Shown one piece after another: positions 35,724-45,177 of a stretch of 64,000 nucleotides of DNA. The position numbers and the translations under genes were made by a program. Under the pieces are notes generated by a model that worked only from the letters and a program-made list of their open reading frames with translations, did no database searches and was not told the DNA's origin. Each line of letters opens with the position of its first letter. The first letter of the stretch is position 1. Origin of the DNA: Chitinophagaceae bacterium. Its GTDB lineage: Bacteria; Bacteroidota; Bacteroidia; Chitinophagales; Chitinophagaceae. The DNA lies in contig JAEUVO010000085.1 in the NCBI GenBank assembly GCA_016786885.1, forward strand, positions 17,661-81,660. Direction: 5' to 3'.

Positions 35724-37646
35724 ATGAAATACGCTAAACAACCGTCAGGTTTTATAATACTTCTTCCGTTTTTATTCCTTTTGCTGTCATTGACTGCACT
35801 TGGACAGCCACAACCAGGACTAAAAATCAATCAACCCCCGGTGTTAAAGACCAATCAAATCCCGGTTTTCAAAACATTCATACCAATTTCAACATTTAAT
35901 AAAAGTATAAGCCCCAAGTACATCGAATCGACTAAAAAGTTTTTGAAAACAAATCCAAAATCGAACCTTTCTACGAACACTGGCGCCACTCCTAAAATAA
36001 CTGTGGCTCTAAACAAAGGAGGAGTTGAAGGAAGTGCTCCTTCTCAAACTACAAGCACCGAGCCGGCAAGAACAGGTGATTATACCTGTATAACAAGAAA
36101 CGTGAATGAAAAAACCGATTATTTTCGTCAGCCTTTATTTTCACAGGGGGATGTTATTTACCCGGGAGCCTTATTCAACGCTGCGTTACTTATTAATAAC
36201 CAGATGGGTTATTACTCGGTTCCGGCATCTTATCAAAGGCAACCCTATCGTATTTCGGCTAATTTGTTTACAATGACAGGCACACCGCAGAACCCAACTG
36301 AAATGATCGGGGATAATGAAGATTACTCGCTGGCATCATACAGAAATGCATTAAGCACAATATTAAACAGAAATGCACAGGCCAATCCACCTGTAGAAGC
36401 CTTTATAGAATACATACAGGCAACCACAAGAGAAGAAGTTGCTATTAAACTTGGCTATAATTTCAGCGCCAATATTCCGGCAGAGATTTCTGCATTAATT
36501 GCAGGGGTACCTGTTGGGGTTAATGCAAATGTAAGTGTGGGTACAATTGCCAGTCAAGTCAATGAGAAATCGAGGATTATCTTGAAAGTAAACTACAATT
36601 TCTTTTCTGTCAATGCTTCTCCTACCAATGATGATTCAAAGAAGTTTCTTAGCCCCCAACCCGGTATAGATATCCCAACCAATGTTGTTTTTGTTTCAAG
36701 TGTGTTGTATGGCACCACTGGGTATGTCTATTTTGAATCAGATAAATCAGCTTCGGAATTGCAGGCAACCATTGAGGAAACTATAGGAGTGGCAGGACCT
36801 TTGAATCAAGGCAGTGCATCACTAAGTATCAATGCTGAGACCCGTGCAAAATTTTCATCTACCGTTACCAAAATGGTAGCTTTTGGGAAAGGGCTGGGAC
36901 TTCCCCCCGGATCTTCAATGCCTGTTGCCAGTCTTGATAATCTTCTCAACCTGATCGGCAATCTTCGTTCATGGGGAGCAAGTAACCAGGGAAGCCCAAT
37001 AGCATACACTATGAATTTTTTGAACGATGGTGTACAGGCGCTGGTTTCCTATTCCACGCAGTTCCCTAACAAAGTATGCACACAAACTCCTTTAACAGAC
37101 CTCTTGTTTGATGTAGACCTTGAATTGGATCATATCGTAGTAAACAATGTGAGGGATCTTGATGGTACAGAAGACCTTTATGGGCAGATCGATTTTACAA
37201 ATCTCAAAGCTGGCGGGAAAACTGTTACAAGCAATATTACTTTCTTCTCAAAAAGTGAGGACAATGCTAATTCAAATAACTACCGCAATGGAAATGCGCC
37301 AATTGACAAAAGATTTAACCTTATAAAAAACCTCACATTTGATGAGTTGAGAAATATTGAACTCACAGCAGGAGGAAAACTATATGACGATGAAGGGATA
37401 TTCGGTTCCCGAGTGTTTAAGTGTAATGACTGCTCTTCTTTCTCGGGAGATTATGGTACAAGAGAGCTAAAGTTTATTGAATTAAGTATTACCCAAACCT
37501 CTATAAATACTTTGGCTAATAATGGGAATTTCCAGAATATTAAATTCGGGGATGATAATTTCTTTGAGCTGAATTTCTATGAGAGCAACAATAAAAATGA
37601 TGGCTGGGTAAAATTTATGTGGAAAGTCTGGGTGAAACCTCACTAA
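35724..37646 (+). CDS. Cholesterol-dependent-cytolysin-like pore-forming protein
   Basis: A 640-residue secreted protein, signal peptide ending at ALGQ. Residues about 115-450 resemble the thiol-activated cytolysin core: GDVIYPGAL (142-150) fits the family's PGAL block, NFFSVNASP (292-300) and FVSSVLYGTTGYVYFES (323-339) fit the conserved VYISSVAYGR region, and GSPIAYTMNFLNDG (423-436) fits the GLPISYTTSFLRDN block. The tryptophan-rich undecapeptide (ECTGLAWEWWR in pneumolysin) is absent. Everything after about 455 is a different beta-rich domain of about 185 residues with a CNDC motif. This fits the CDC-like (CDCL) proteins of Bacteroidota. Third gene of the operon, closed by a strong terminator. 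Confidence 0.82.
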   Translation: MKYAKQPSGFIILLPFLFLLLSLTALGQPQPGLKINQPPVLKTNQIPVFKTFIPISTFNKSISPKYIESTKKFLKTNPKSNLSTNTGATPKITVALNKGGVEGSAPSQTTSTEPARTGDYTCITRNVNEKTDYFRQPLFSQGDVIYPGALFNAALLINNQMGYYSVPASYQRQPYRISANLFTMTGTPQNPTEMIGDNEDYSLASYRNALSTILNRNAQANPPVEAFIEYIQATTREEVAIKLGYNFSANIPAEISALIAGVPVGVNANVSVGTIASQVNEKSRIILKVNYNFFSVNASPTNDDSKKFLSPQPGIDIPTNVVFVSSVLYGTTGYVYFESDKSASELQATIEETIGVAGPLNQGSASLSINAETRAKFSSTVTKMVAFGKGLGLPPGSSMPVASLDNLLNLIGNLRSWGASNQGSPIAYTMNFLNDGVQALVSYSTQFPNKVCTQTPLTDLLFDVDLELDHIVVNNVRDLDGTEDLYGQIDFTNLKAGGKTVTSNITFFSKSEDNANSNNYRNGNAPIDKRFNLIKNLTFDELRNIELTAGGKLYDDEGIFGSRVFKCNDCSSFSGDYGTRELKFIELSITQTSINTLANNGNFQNIKFGDDNFFELNFYESNNKNDGWVKFMWKVWVKPH

Positions 37647-37650
37647 TATC

Positions 37651-37690
37651 TTAAAGGCTGCATTATTTCTTAATAATGCAGCCTTTAATA
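37651..37690. terminator. Bidirectional terminator between cytolysin-like and terC genes
   Basis: Perfect 15-bp stem AAAGGCTGCATTATT (37653-37667) / AATAATGCAGCCTTT (37672-37686) with a 4-nt loop. A/T runs lie on both sides, so it can serve both convergent genes. Confidence 0.85.
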
Positions 37691-37715
37691 ATTTCTTACA
37701 CAATGCCTGCAAGAA

Positions 37716-38507
37716 TTAATTATCCTCTTTCTTCAGCACCAGCTCATTCAGTTCTACGACATGAGCTCTCTTTTTAGCTGCCCTGCTCCGCATGGTCATA
37801 TTCAGCATTTCTACCACAAATGAAAAAGCCATTCCGAAATAAATGTAATTTTTGAGATGTAATGCATGCGCAGCTTCACTATCCCATCCTTCAATAATCA
37901 AGCTTAATCCGATCATCACCAGGAATGATAAAGCCAGCATTTTCAAAGTAGGATGCTTATGAATAAAACCTGATATGGAAGGACTGAACAAAAACATGAT
38001 CGTCATAGCAATCACAACTGCTGCAATCATAATCTCTACATATTTGGCGGTACCACCTGCAGTAATAATACTGTCGAATGAAAAAACAGCATCAATTAAT
38101 ATGATCTGACCGATAGCCTGCCCGAATGAAAGAGGTTTTTTATTTTTTAATGCTTCATTCGGATCCTCACCTTCCAGCTTGTGATGGATCTCCATCACGG
38201 ATTTATAGATTAGAAATAATCCACCTGCCAGCATTACAATACTTGCAAGGTCAAATCCTTTTCCGCTAATGGAGAAAACAGCTTTTCCCTTTTGTGCTAA
38301 TAACCAGCCAAGTCCCATCAACAAAAGACTGCGCATTATTATACCTGTCACCATCCAGAAACGCCTGGCTCTTTTTTGTTCTTTAATACCTTTTAACCGG
38401 TTAAGGATAATACTGACAAAGATCACATTGTCTATACCAAGTACTACTTCAAGTATGACTAAGACAAAAAAACTTATCAGGCTTTCACTGGTAAATAAAT
38501 GCTCCAT
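37716..38507 (-). CDS. TerC family membrane protein
   Basis: Integral inner-membrane protein of 263 residues with about seven hydrophobic helices. Family signature blocks LEVVLGIDNVIFVSIILNRL near the N-terminus and IDAVFSFDSIITAGG in the centre are present, including their buried Asp residues. TerC proteins have been linked to tellurite resistance and metal (manganese) export; a specific substrate is not deducible here. It starts 6 nt after the pyrD stop, so it is cotranscribed with pyrD. Confidence 0.92.
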   Translation of the reverse strand: MEHLFTSESLISFFVLVILEVVLGIDNVIFVSIILNRLKGIKEQKRARRFWMVTGIIMRSLLLMGLGWLLAQKGKAVFSISGKGFDLASIVMLAGGLFLIYKSVMEIHHKLEGEDPNEALKNKKPLSFGQAIGQIILIDAVFSFDSIITAGGTAKYVEIMIAAVVIAMTIMFLFSPSISGFIHKHPTLKMLALSFLVMIGLSLIIEGWDSEAAHALHLKNYIYFGMAFSFVVEMLNMTMRSRAAKKRAHVVELNELVLKKEDN

Positions 38508-38513
38508 TATTTG

Positions 38514-39554
38514 TTACTTGTATAATGATTTACAAATTTGTTTGACAATACCCGGTCCTTCATAGATAAAACCAGTCCATACCTGCACCAGGGATGCACC
38601 GGCATCTAATTTTTCTTTTGCATCTGCAGCTGAAAAAATCCCCCCTGATGCAATAATGGGGATGGATCCATTTGTTTTTTTCGAAATATAGTTTACTATT
38701 TCAGTGCTTCTATTCTTCAATGGCCATCCGCTAAGTCCGCCGGCTCCTATAGTGGTGATTTTTGCATTATTGGTTATAAGGCCATCCCTGCTGATTGTGG
38801 TATTTGTTGCTACCAGCCCATCCAGTTTAATTTCCAGTGCCAGGTCTATTACATCATCAATCTGTTCCTGTGTAAGGTCTGGTGCAATCTTCAGCAATAT
38901 TGGTTTCGCTTTTGCTTTCCCATTATTGATCATTTGCAGGTGCATCAGAATTTTGCGGAGTGATTCTTTTTCCTGCAGTTCTCTTAACCCGGGTGTATTA
39001 GGGGAACTTACATTCACCACAAAGTAATCAACAAAAGGATGTAATTCTTTAAAGCAAATTTCATAGTCTTTCCAGGCATCCTCATTAGGTGTTACTTTGT
39101 TTTTCCCGATGTTACCTCCAATAATCAAACGGGAGTTCCCGTTTTTCTCCTTCCACTCCTTTAAACGCATGGCTATTTTCTTCACACCATCATTGTTAAA
39201 TCCCATCCTGTTGATAAGGGCTTTGTCTTTTGGTAAGCGAAACAATCTTGGCTTATCATTACCAGCCTGTGGCAATGGTGTTACAGTTCCAATTTCTACA
39301 AAACCAAATCCAAGGCATTCCAATTCACGCAAATACAGGGCATTTTTATCAAACCCGGCTCCCAGGCCAACAGGGTTCTGAAACTCGAGATGAAATATCC
39401 CGGTTGTTAATTCAGCATCCCGGCTTGAGAAAATACCAGAAAGCATTTTCCGGCTAAGACCAGTACTGCACAGGAACCGAAAAGCATTCATAGAAAAATG
39501 ATGTACCCCTTCCGGAGAAAAGCAAAAAAGAATACTCCTCAATAATTTATACAT
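38514..39554 (-). CDS. pyrD: Quinone-dependent dihydroorotate dehydrogenase
   Basis: Class 2 enzyme of pyrimidine synthesis that oxidises dihydroorotate to orotate and passes electrons to the quinone pool. The 346-residue form begins with the membrane-facing amphipathic helix MYKLLRSILFCFSPEGVHH. FMN and substrate motifs are visible: NPVGLGAGFDKNA, NVSSPNTPGLRELQ with the class 2 catalytic Ser region, and GASLVQVWTG. Start taken at ATG 39554; a long in-frame extension upstream is not typical. pyrC is 19 kb away in the window. Confidence 0.95.
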   Translation of the reverse strand: MYKLLRSILFCFSPEGVHHFSMNAFRFLCSTGLSRKMLSGIFSSRDAELTTGIFHLEFQNPVGLGAGFDKNALYLRELECLGFGFVEIGTVTPLPQAGNDKPRLFRLPKDKALINRMGFNNDGVKKIAMRLKEWKEKNGNSRLIIGGNIGKNKVTPNEDAWKDYEICFKELHPFVDYFVVNVSSPNTPGLRELQEKESLRKILMHLQMINNGKAKAKPILLKIAPDLTQEQIDDVIDLALEIKLDGLVATNTTISRDGLITNNAKITTIGAGGLSGWPLKNRSTEIVNYISKKTNGSIPIIASGGIFSAADAKEKLDAGASLVQVWTGFIYEGPGIVKQICKSLYK

Positions 39555-39765
39555 AGCAGGTGCGAAGATAAATGAAGTTTTGGGCCAGTTTTGGTAAGAA
39601 CCACAAGTCTCTTTATTTTTGATATAGAAAGTTGCATAAACAACTAAAAACAATTTGTAGTTTCAGGTTCCTGCTTTGTAGTTAAGTGTTTAAACAGACA
39701 CAGAACTACTGTAAATAAGCGACCACAACTACAAACCTCAAACTAAAAACTATAAACTTTTTCAC

Positions 39766-40941
39766 ATGCAGGAAGCATACATTGTTGCAGGCTATCGTAC
39801 AGCAGTTGGAAAAGCTAAGCGAGGTGGGTTCCGGTTCACAAGGCCCGATGATCTGGCTATTACAGTTATTAAAGGGCTATTATCATCAGTACCACAATTA
39901 GAAGCCAAGAGAGTGGATGATGTAATAGTAGGGAATGCGGTACCGGAAGCAGAGCAAGGGCTGCAGGTGGGGCGAATTATTGCTGCAAGAGCACTTAGTT
40001 TTGATGTGCCGGGAATGACGGTTAATCGTTATTGTGCATCAGGGTTAGAAACAATTGCCATTGCAACAGCCAAGATCAGGATGGGTATGGCGGATTGTAT
40101 TGTGGCTGGCGGTACTGAAAGTATGAGTATGGTACCAACGGCTGGATGGAAAACTGTTCCGGCTTATTCAATTGCCAAAGAGGAGCCGGATTATTACTTA
40201 AGTATGGGGCTGACTGCTGAAGCAGTAGCAAAAGAATATAATATAAGCAGAGAAGCACAAGATGAATTTTCTTATAACTCACATCAAAAATCAATAGCTG
40301 CCATCAAGGCCGGTCATTTTAAACCGGGTATTCTCCCTGTAAGCGTAGAGGAAATTTATCTTGATGCAAAAGGGAAAAAGCAAAAAAGAAATTATGTGGT
40401 AGATACGGACGAAGGACCCAGAGCTGATACTTCGGTGGAAGCACTTGCAAAATTGAAACCTGCCTTTGCAGCTAATGGTGTCGTTACTGCTGGTAACTCT
40501 TCTCAAACTTCTGATGGCGCTGCATTTGTAATTGTAATGGGTGAAAAGATGATGAATGAACTTGGGTTGAAACCTATAGGGAGATTAGTAAGCACAGCTG
40601 TAGCAGGAGTTCATCCCAGAATTATGGGTATTGGTCCGGTGGCTGCTATTCCCAAAGCATTGAAGCAGGTGGGTATGAATCTTTCACAAATTGATCTAAT
40701 CGAATTGAATGAAGCATTTGCTTCGCAAGCCCTGGCAGTTATTCGTGAAGCTGGTTTAGACCCTTCCAAAGTCAATATCAATGGTGGTGCCATTGCTTTA
40801 GGTCACCCTTTAGGTTGTACCGGATGCAAACTCACTATACAGAACCTGCATGATATGAAACGGTTAAACAAAAAATACGGGATGGTGACAGCCTGTGTAG
40901 GAGGAGGACAGGGTATCGCAGGTGTCATCGAAAACCTGTAA
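39766..40941 (+). CDS. Acetyl-CoA C-acyltransferase (thiolase)
   Basis: Type II thiolase of 391 residues, cleaving 3-ketoacyl-CoA in beta-oxidation or condensing acetyl-CoA. The nucleophilic Cys90 lies in VNRYCASGLE, the second-site motif NGGAIALGHPLGCTG carries the catalytic His, and CVGGGQG near the C-terminus carries the proton-transfer Cys. It has its own upstream region of about 210 nt and a strong terminator behind it, so it is transcribed alone; no acyl-CoA dehydrogenase lies next to it. FadA-like rather than biosynthetic is likely but not certain. Confidence 0.93.
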   Translation: MQEAYIVAGYRTAVGKAKRGGFRFTRPDDLAITVIKGLLSSVPQLEAKRVDDVIVGNAVPEAEQGLQVGRIIAARALSFDVPGMTVNRYCASGLETIAIATAKIRMGMADCIVAGGTESMSMVPTAGWKTVPAYSIAKEEPDYYLSMGLTAEAVAKEYNISREAQDEFSYNSHQKSIAAIKAGHFKPGILPVSVEEIYLDAKGKKQKRNYVVDTDEGPRADTSVEALAKLKPAFAANGVVTAGNSSQTSDGAAFVIVMGEKMMNELGLKPIGRLVSTAVAGVHPRIMGIGPVAAIPKALKQVGMNLSQIDLIELNEAFASQALAVIREAGLDPSKVNINGGAIALGHPLGCTGCKLTIQNLHDMKRLNKKYGMVTACVGGGQGIAGVIENL

Positions 40942-40961
40942 AGTGTTCTATAAAATAGTAG

Positions 40962-40992
40962 AGCTGGTTGAAGTACTCAACCAGCTTTTTTA
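40962..40992 (+). terminator. Rho-independent terminator after thiolase
   Basis: Perfect 10-bp stem AGCTGGTTGA / TCAACCAGCT with a 5-nt loop and a TTTTTT tail, 20 nt after the stop codon. Confidence 0.9.
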
Positions 40993-41121
40993 ATATTATA
41001 AAAAACCGTTGGTTATTTTACTATTGCAAATGAAAGGATTGTATACAAATTTTGTTAAGCAATCCTTAAACCTATTTGTACCTTTAAAGTCGTATATCAT
41101 CCCTGAACCAAAATTATCGCC

Positions 41122-42783
41122 ATGGATAGAAGAGACTTCCTTACTGCCCGTAAAAGAAAAAAGGCAACTACAACTTCTCAGCCTTTTCGTACCAATTCAG
41201 GCATAAATACTTATACCGGCCCCTGGACAGAACATGAAATCGTTCATTTGCTTAAGCGAACCATGTTTGGCGCTAAAAAAGCAGACATAAATTATTTCAG
41301 AAGTCTCAGTATGAGCCAGGCTGTAGATGAGTTGTTGACCCCAACAGTGCCTCAACCAACTCCGCCAGTAAAAGAGTATGCAACATCCGGGAATGCTACT
41401 ACTCCGGATACAAATATTGTTCAGGGAACAACCTGGGTCAATGATATTAACAGTGACGGAACAGTTCAGTCACAACGCAGGGCTTCTTATAAGAAATGGT
41501 GGACCGGTGTAATGATAACTCAGGACAGAAGTATCAGGGAAAAATTGATCATGTTTTGGGTTGATCATTTTGGTAACGAGTCAACAGAAGTGGGAAATGC
41601 CAACTGGATGTACAAGCAACACAGCCTCATCCGTCAGTATGCATTGGGAAACTTTAAGAATCTTGTACGGGATATAACCAAAGATGTAGCCATGCTTCGC
41701 TATTTAAACGGTTACCTGAATAATAAAAATGCACCTGATGAAAACTATGCAAGGGAATTATTTGAATTATTTACAATCGGCAAAGGACCAGGATCACAAT
41801 ACACCGAAAATGATGTAAAGGAAGCTGCAAAAGTCCTCACAGGCTGGCAGATTAACGGTGCCACATACACTTCGGTATTTAATATCAACCGGCATACCAC
41901 TACCAATAAAACCTTTTCTTCGTTTTTTAATAATACTGTTATTATTGGCAGAACCGGTGCCACTGCAGGTGATCTTGAACTGGACGATCTTCTCAATATG
42001 ACTTTTGCCCAGCAGGAAGTAGCCAAATTTTTAGTAAGAAAAATTTACCGCTGGTTTGTTTATTATACTATAGATGCCGGTACTGAATCAAACGTAATTG
42101 AGCCGTTGGCAGATATTTTCAGAGCGAATAATTACGAGATTAAGCCTTTGTTAGCCGCTTTGTTTAAAAGTGAACACTTCTACGATATGCTCAACAGAGG
42201 TTGTCTTATCAAGACACCCTCAGACCAGGTGCTTGGTTCTTTAAGAGAAATGAATGTACAATTCAGGCCGGATACAGATTGGGATACCAACTATGGCTTA
42301 TGGAACACTTTCTACTCATGGATGGTAAATATGGGGCAAAATCCGCATGATCCCCCTAATGTTTCTGGTATGCCTGCTTACTACCAGGAACCGAGTTTCC
42401 ATGAAATATGGATCAATTCCGACTCGTTACCAAAACGAAACCAGTTCACTGATACAATGATCAATAGCGGTTATGCAAGAAATGGTTTCAGGGTACAGTT
42501 CAACTGTGTCGCATTTGCGCAAGGATTAAGTAATCCGGGTAATCCTAATGATCTGATAGAGGAAGCGCTGCGAATATTTTTCAGAAATGATTTGTCTGTA
42601 CAATCAAAAGCCCAGATAAAGACTCAAATATTGCTGACAGGTCAGCAATGGGATTATTACTGGACGAATGCCTGGGCAGCCTATGAGGCCAGCCCGACGA
42701 CGGCCAATTTTAATACAGTGAACACCAGGTTGAAATCATTGTTTCAGTACTTTTTTAATTTATCAGAGTATCAGTTAGCATAA
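41122..42783 (+). CDS. DUF1800 protein with twin-arginine N-terminus
   Basis: A 553-residue DUF1800 protein. Family blocks are visible: LLKRTMFGAKKADINYF near the start, MITQDRSIREKLIMFWVDHFG, NYARELFELFTIGKG and AAKVLTGW. It begins MDRRDFLTARKRKK, a twin-arginine motif that is not followed by a hydrophobic stretch, so it has no regular signal peptide. The DUF1501 gene starts 19 nt downstream and the two families are normally encoded together. Biochemical function is unknown. Confidence 0.88.
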   Translation: MDRRDFLTARKRKKATTTSQPFRTNSGINTYTGPWTEHEIVHLLKRTMFGAKKADINYFRSLSMSQAVDELLTPTVPQPTPPVKEYATSGNATTPDTNIVQGTTWVNDINSDGTVQSQRRASYKKWWTGVMITQDRSIREKLIMFWVDHFGNESTEVGNANWMYKQHSLIRQYALGNFKNLVRDITKDVAMLRYLNGYLNNKNAPDENYARELFELFTIGKGPGSQYTENDVKEAAKVLTGWQINGATYTSVFNINRHTTTNKTFSSFFNNTVIIGRTGATAGDLELDDLLNMTFAQQEVAKFLVRKIYRWFVYYTIDAGTESNVIEPLADIFRANNYEIKPLLAALFKSEHFYDMLNRGCLIKTPSDQVLGSLREMNVQFRPDTDWDTNYGLWNTFYSWMVNMGQNPHDPPNVSGMPAYYQEPSFHEIWINSDSLPKRNQFTDTMINSGYARNGFRVQFNCVAFAQGLSNPGNPNDLIEEALRIFFRNDLSVQSKAQIKTQILLTGQQWDYYWTNAWAAYEASPTTANFNTVNTRLKSLFQYFFNLSEYQLA

Positions 42784-42802
42784 GCATTCATTTCATATTT
42801 AA

Positions 42803-44407
42803 ATGAATAAAATGAAAAGAAGAGATTTTTTACTCAATTCAATACCAGCAGCAGCCCTTTTGCCGGAAGTGATAAATGGCTATTCTGTAAAGGCCTTTAA
42901 CAGTAACTCACCACTGGTGCAGGCATTGATGCGGGGCAATACACTTACCGATCATGTATTGGTTATTGTTCAGTTGTCCGGTGGTAATGACGGGTTGAAT
43001 ATGGTGATACCTGTAGCTGATTATTCTAATTACTTTAATGCAAGAACAAATATTGCTATACCGCAGAACAGGGTGTTGTCCATTGCTGGTGTTACAGGAA
43101 CAGGTATCCATCCATCGATGACGGGTTTGCAAACACTGTTCAGCGAAGGCAAGGCAAAACTTGTACAGGCAGTAGGTTATCCTCAACCCAATTTTTCGCA
43201 TTTCCGTGCTACAGATATCTGGATGAGCGGATCTAACAGTAACCAGGAAGTTTACAGTGGCTGGGCCGGACGTTACCTTAATTATGAATATCCTGATTTT
43301 CCGACTGGTTATCCAAACGCTGATGTACCCGACCCACTGGCTATCCAGATCGGGTCGACTACTACGTTAACCACGCAGGGACCTACAGTTAATATGGGAA
43401 TGAGCATTACCAATCCCACCAATTTCTATAACCTTATTAATGGAACCACCGATCCGGCACCTAATACTCCTGCAGGAAAAGAATTGAGTTTTATCCGCCA
43501 GGTAAACCAACAAACACAGAAGTATTCAACTGTTATTAAGAATGCTGCGAATGCCGTAACACAACAATCGGCTTATCCAACTAATAATTCGCTTGCTGAT
43601 CAGCTAAAGATTGTGGCCAGATTGATTGGAGGTGGATTGAAAACAAGGGTTTACATGGTAAGCTTTGGTGGATTTGATACTCACTCTGTTCAGGTGAACG
43701 CTGGCGATACAACTACAGGCGCACATGCCACTTTATTGCAACGGATTTCTGATGCCATCAAAGCTTTCCAGGATGATCTGCGGTTTTTAAATGTTGAGGA
43801 AAGGGTAGTAGGAATGACATATAGTGAATTCGGACGAAGGATAAAATCAAATTCAAGTACCGGAACAGATCATGGCGCCGCAGCCCCGATGTTTTTATTC
43901 GGCAGCCAAATAGATGCAGGTATGTTGGGTGTGAACCCTACCATTCCTGTCAATGCAACAGTGAATGATAATATTCCTATGCAGTATGATTTCCGGAGTG
44001 TGTATGCCACATTACTGGAAAAATGGTTCTGCCTGGATAAGACAGTGGTGGATTCATTATTCCCGCCGAATATCAACAGCCAATTGCAAAGCCTGCCTTT
44101 ACTGAAAGCCGGAGCTTGTTCTGGCATTACTCCGCCGCCACCTGCGCCAACGGATGTGGTTATTACGAATTCACCCAACCCGTTCACCAGCAGCACTACA
44201 ATCAAATTCACTACAGAAGGTGGCCATGTGTTAATACAGATCATTGATACATTAGGTCGTGTAATAAAAATATTAGTTGACAGGGAGTATACTGCAGGTA
44301 CTTATACAGCCAATTTTAACAGCGAAGGTTTGCCAACGGGTATTTATTATGCCCGGTTCCAGAATGGTATTACTCAACAGGTGAGAGCTATGATGAAAGT
44401 GAGGTAA
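42803..44407 (+). CDS. DUF1501 protein with Tat signal and T9SS sorting domain
   Basis: A 534-residue protein. The N-terminus KRRDFLLNSIPAAALL is a Tat-type signal. The DUF1501 (sulfatase/phosphatase-like fold) body follows, with VIVQLSGGNDGLNMV, the FSHFRATDIW block, a GGFDTH segment and a late STGTDHGAAAPMF block, the usual metal-ligand positions of the fold. From about 450 the sequence becomes a type A T9SS domain beginning NSPNPFTSSTTIKF. So it should cross the inner membrane folded by Tat and then leave by T9SS. Partner of the upstream DUF1800 protein. The ATG at 42803 or the one three codons later may be the start. Confidence 0.88.
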   Translation: MNKMKRRDFLLNSIPAAALLPEVINGYSVKAFNSNSPLVQALMRGNTLTDHVLVIVQLSGGNDGLNMVIPVADYSNYFNARTNIAIPQNRVLSIAGVTGTGIHPSMTGLQTLFSEGKAKLVQAVGYPQPNFSHFRATDIWMSGSNSNQEVYSGWAGRYLNYEYPDFPTGYPNADVPDPLAIQIGSTTTLTTQGPTVNMGMSITNPTNFYNLINGTTDPAPNTPAGKELSFIRQVNQQTQKYSTVIKNAANAVTQQSAYPTNNSLADQLKIVARLIGGGLKTRVYMVSFGGFDTHSVQVNAGDTTTGAHATLLQRISDAIKAFQDDLRFLNVEERVVGMTYSEFGRRIKSNSSTGTDHGAAAPMFLFGSQIDAGMLGVNPTIPVNATVNDNIPMQYDFRSVYATLLEKWFCLDKTVVDSLFPPNINSQLQSLPLLKAGACSGITPPPPAPTDVVITNSPNPFTSSTTIKFTTEGGHVLIQIIDTLGRVIKILVDREYTAGTYTANFNSEGLPTGIYYARFQNGITQQVRAMMKVR

Positions 44408-44430
44408 CCGAAAAAGATCTATAAAAATAA

Positions 44431-44460
44431 AAGCCACTGAATTTCAGTGGCTTTTTAGTT
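44431..44460. terminator. Bidirectional terminator between DUF1501 and cytochrome genes
   Basis: Perfect 10-bp stem AAGCCACTGA / TCAGTGGCTT with a 3-nt loop. T runs are present on both strands (TTTTAGTT forward; TTTTATTTTTAT reverse). Confidence 0.88.
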
Positions 44461-44473
44461 ATCGATAGCTTAA

Positions 44474-45052
44474 TCAATCACTTTGCCGATGCCCTGCATT
44501 CACCCAATCAGTAATTTTTTGTTTGTCAACTGCTGTCAATGGGGCGTTGGGTAGTTGCGGCATCTGGGTAGGATTATTATCAACAGCCCTGGCCTTTATC
44601 CGATCCCAACCGGCGACAATACTCGCATCTGTATCAAAATTTTTACCACCATTTGTTGCACCATTCAGATGGCAGGGACCACAATAGCCAGTAATGATCT
44701 GTTTAACCAATGCATATTTCGGGCCGTAGTTAAGTATTGTAATTTGAGCTGTATCGGTGCAGTTCTTCTGATTTTTGACTGTAATCACATAATTACCCGG
44801 AGCAAGGTTAGTGAAAGAGGGGGAGGCCTGGAAAGCCCCATTGTTCAGCTGGTAGCTGATAGTATCTCCCACAGGAAATGTAATAGCAATAGTCCCATTA
44901 TTAGAAGTGCTTATGGCTTCAGTTTTAAAATATTGTACATCATAGCTGACTCCCAGGCAGGGATCCGGGAGAGAACTGTCTTTTTTATTACATGACCACA
45001 AAAAAACCAAGAATAGTAAAGATCCAATAGTTGCTTTGTATTTCAACAGCAT
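44474..45052 (-). CDS. c-type cytochrome lipoprotein
   Basis: A 192-residue lipoprotein: signal peptide with lipobox FLWSC. A small beta domain (about 30-110, GNYVITVKN) precedes a haem-binding CGPCH motif near residue 125 in the context GYCGPCHLNGATNGG. The distal region MPQLPNAPLTAVDKQKITDWVNAGH carries a candidate Met axial ligand and the typical final helix. One haem c expected. It may be a periplasmic electron carrier; partner unknown. Divergent from the TonB receptor. Confidence 0.82.
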   Translation of the reverse strand: MLLKYKATIGSLLFLVFLWSCNKKDSSLPDPCLGVSYDVQYFKTEAISTSNNGTIAITFPVGDTISYQLNNGAFQASPSFTNLAPGNYVITVKNQKNCTDTAQITILNYGPKYALVKQIITGYCGPCHLNGATNGGKNFDTDASIVAGWDRIKARAVDNNPTQMPQLPNAPLTAVDKQKITDWVNAGHRQSD

Positions 45053-45177
45053 GGGTTTGGTATTGAAGTATTTAAAAGTAAAAACATTATCTGGTACAAA
45101 GAAGTGAATTATTAATTCCCGGTAGATAAGACCTTTTTTCGACGCTAAAGATTAGCGGGGAGACCAAAAAAATAAAA

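Noticed and set aside
41051..41086. Possible promoter of the DUF1800/DUF1501 pair
   Set aside because: TTTG and TACCTTTA are 24 nt apart and the second has a mismatch to TAnnTTTG, outside the usual spacing.
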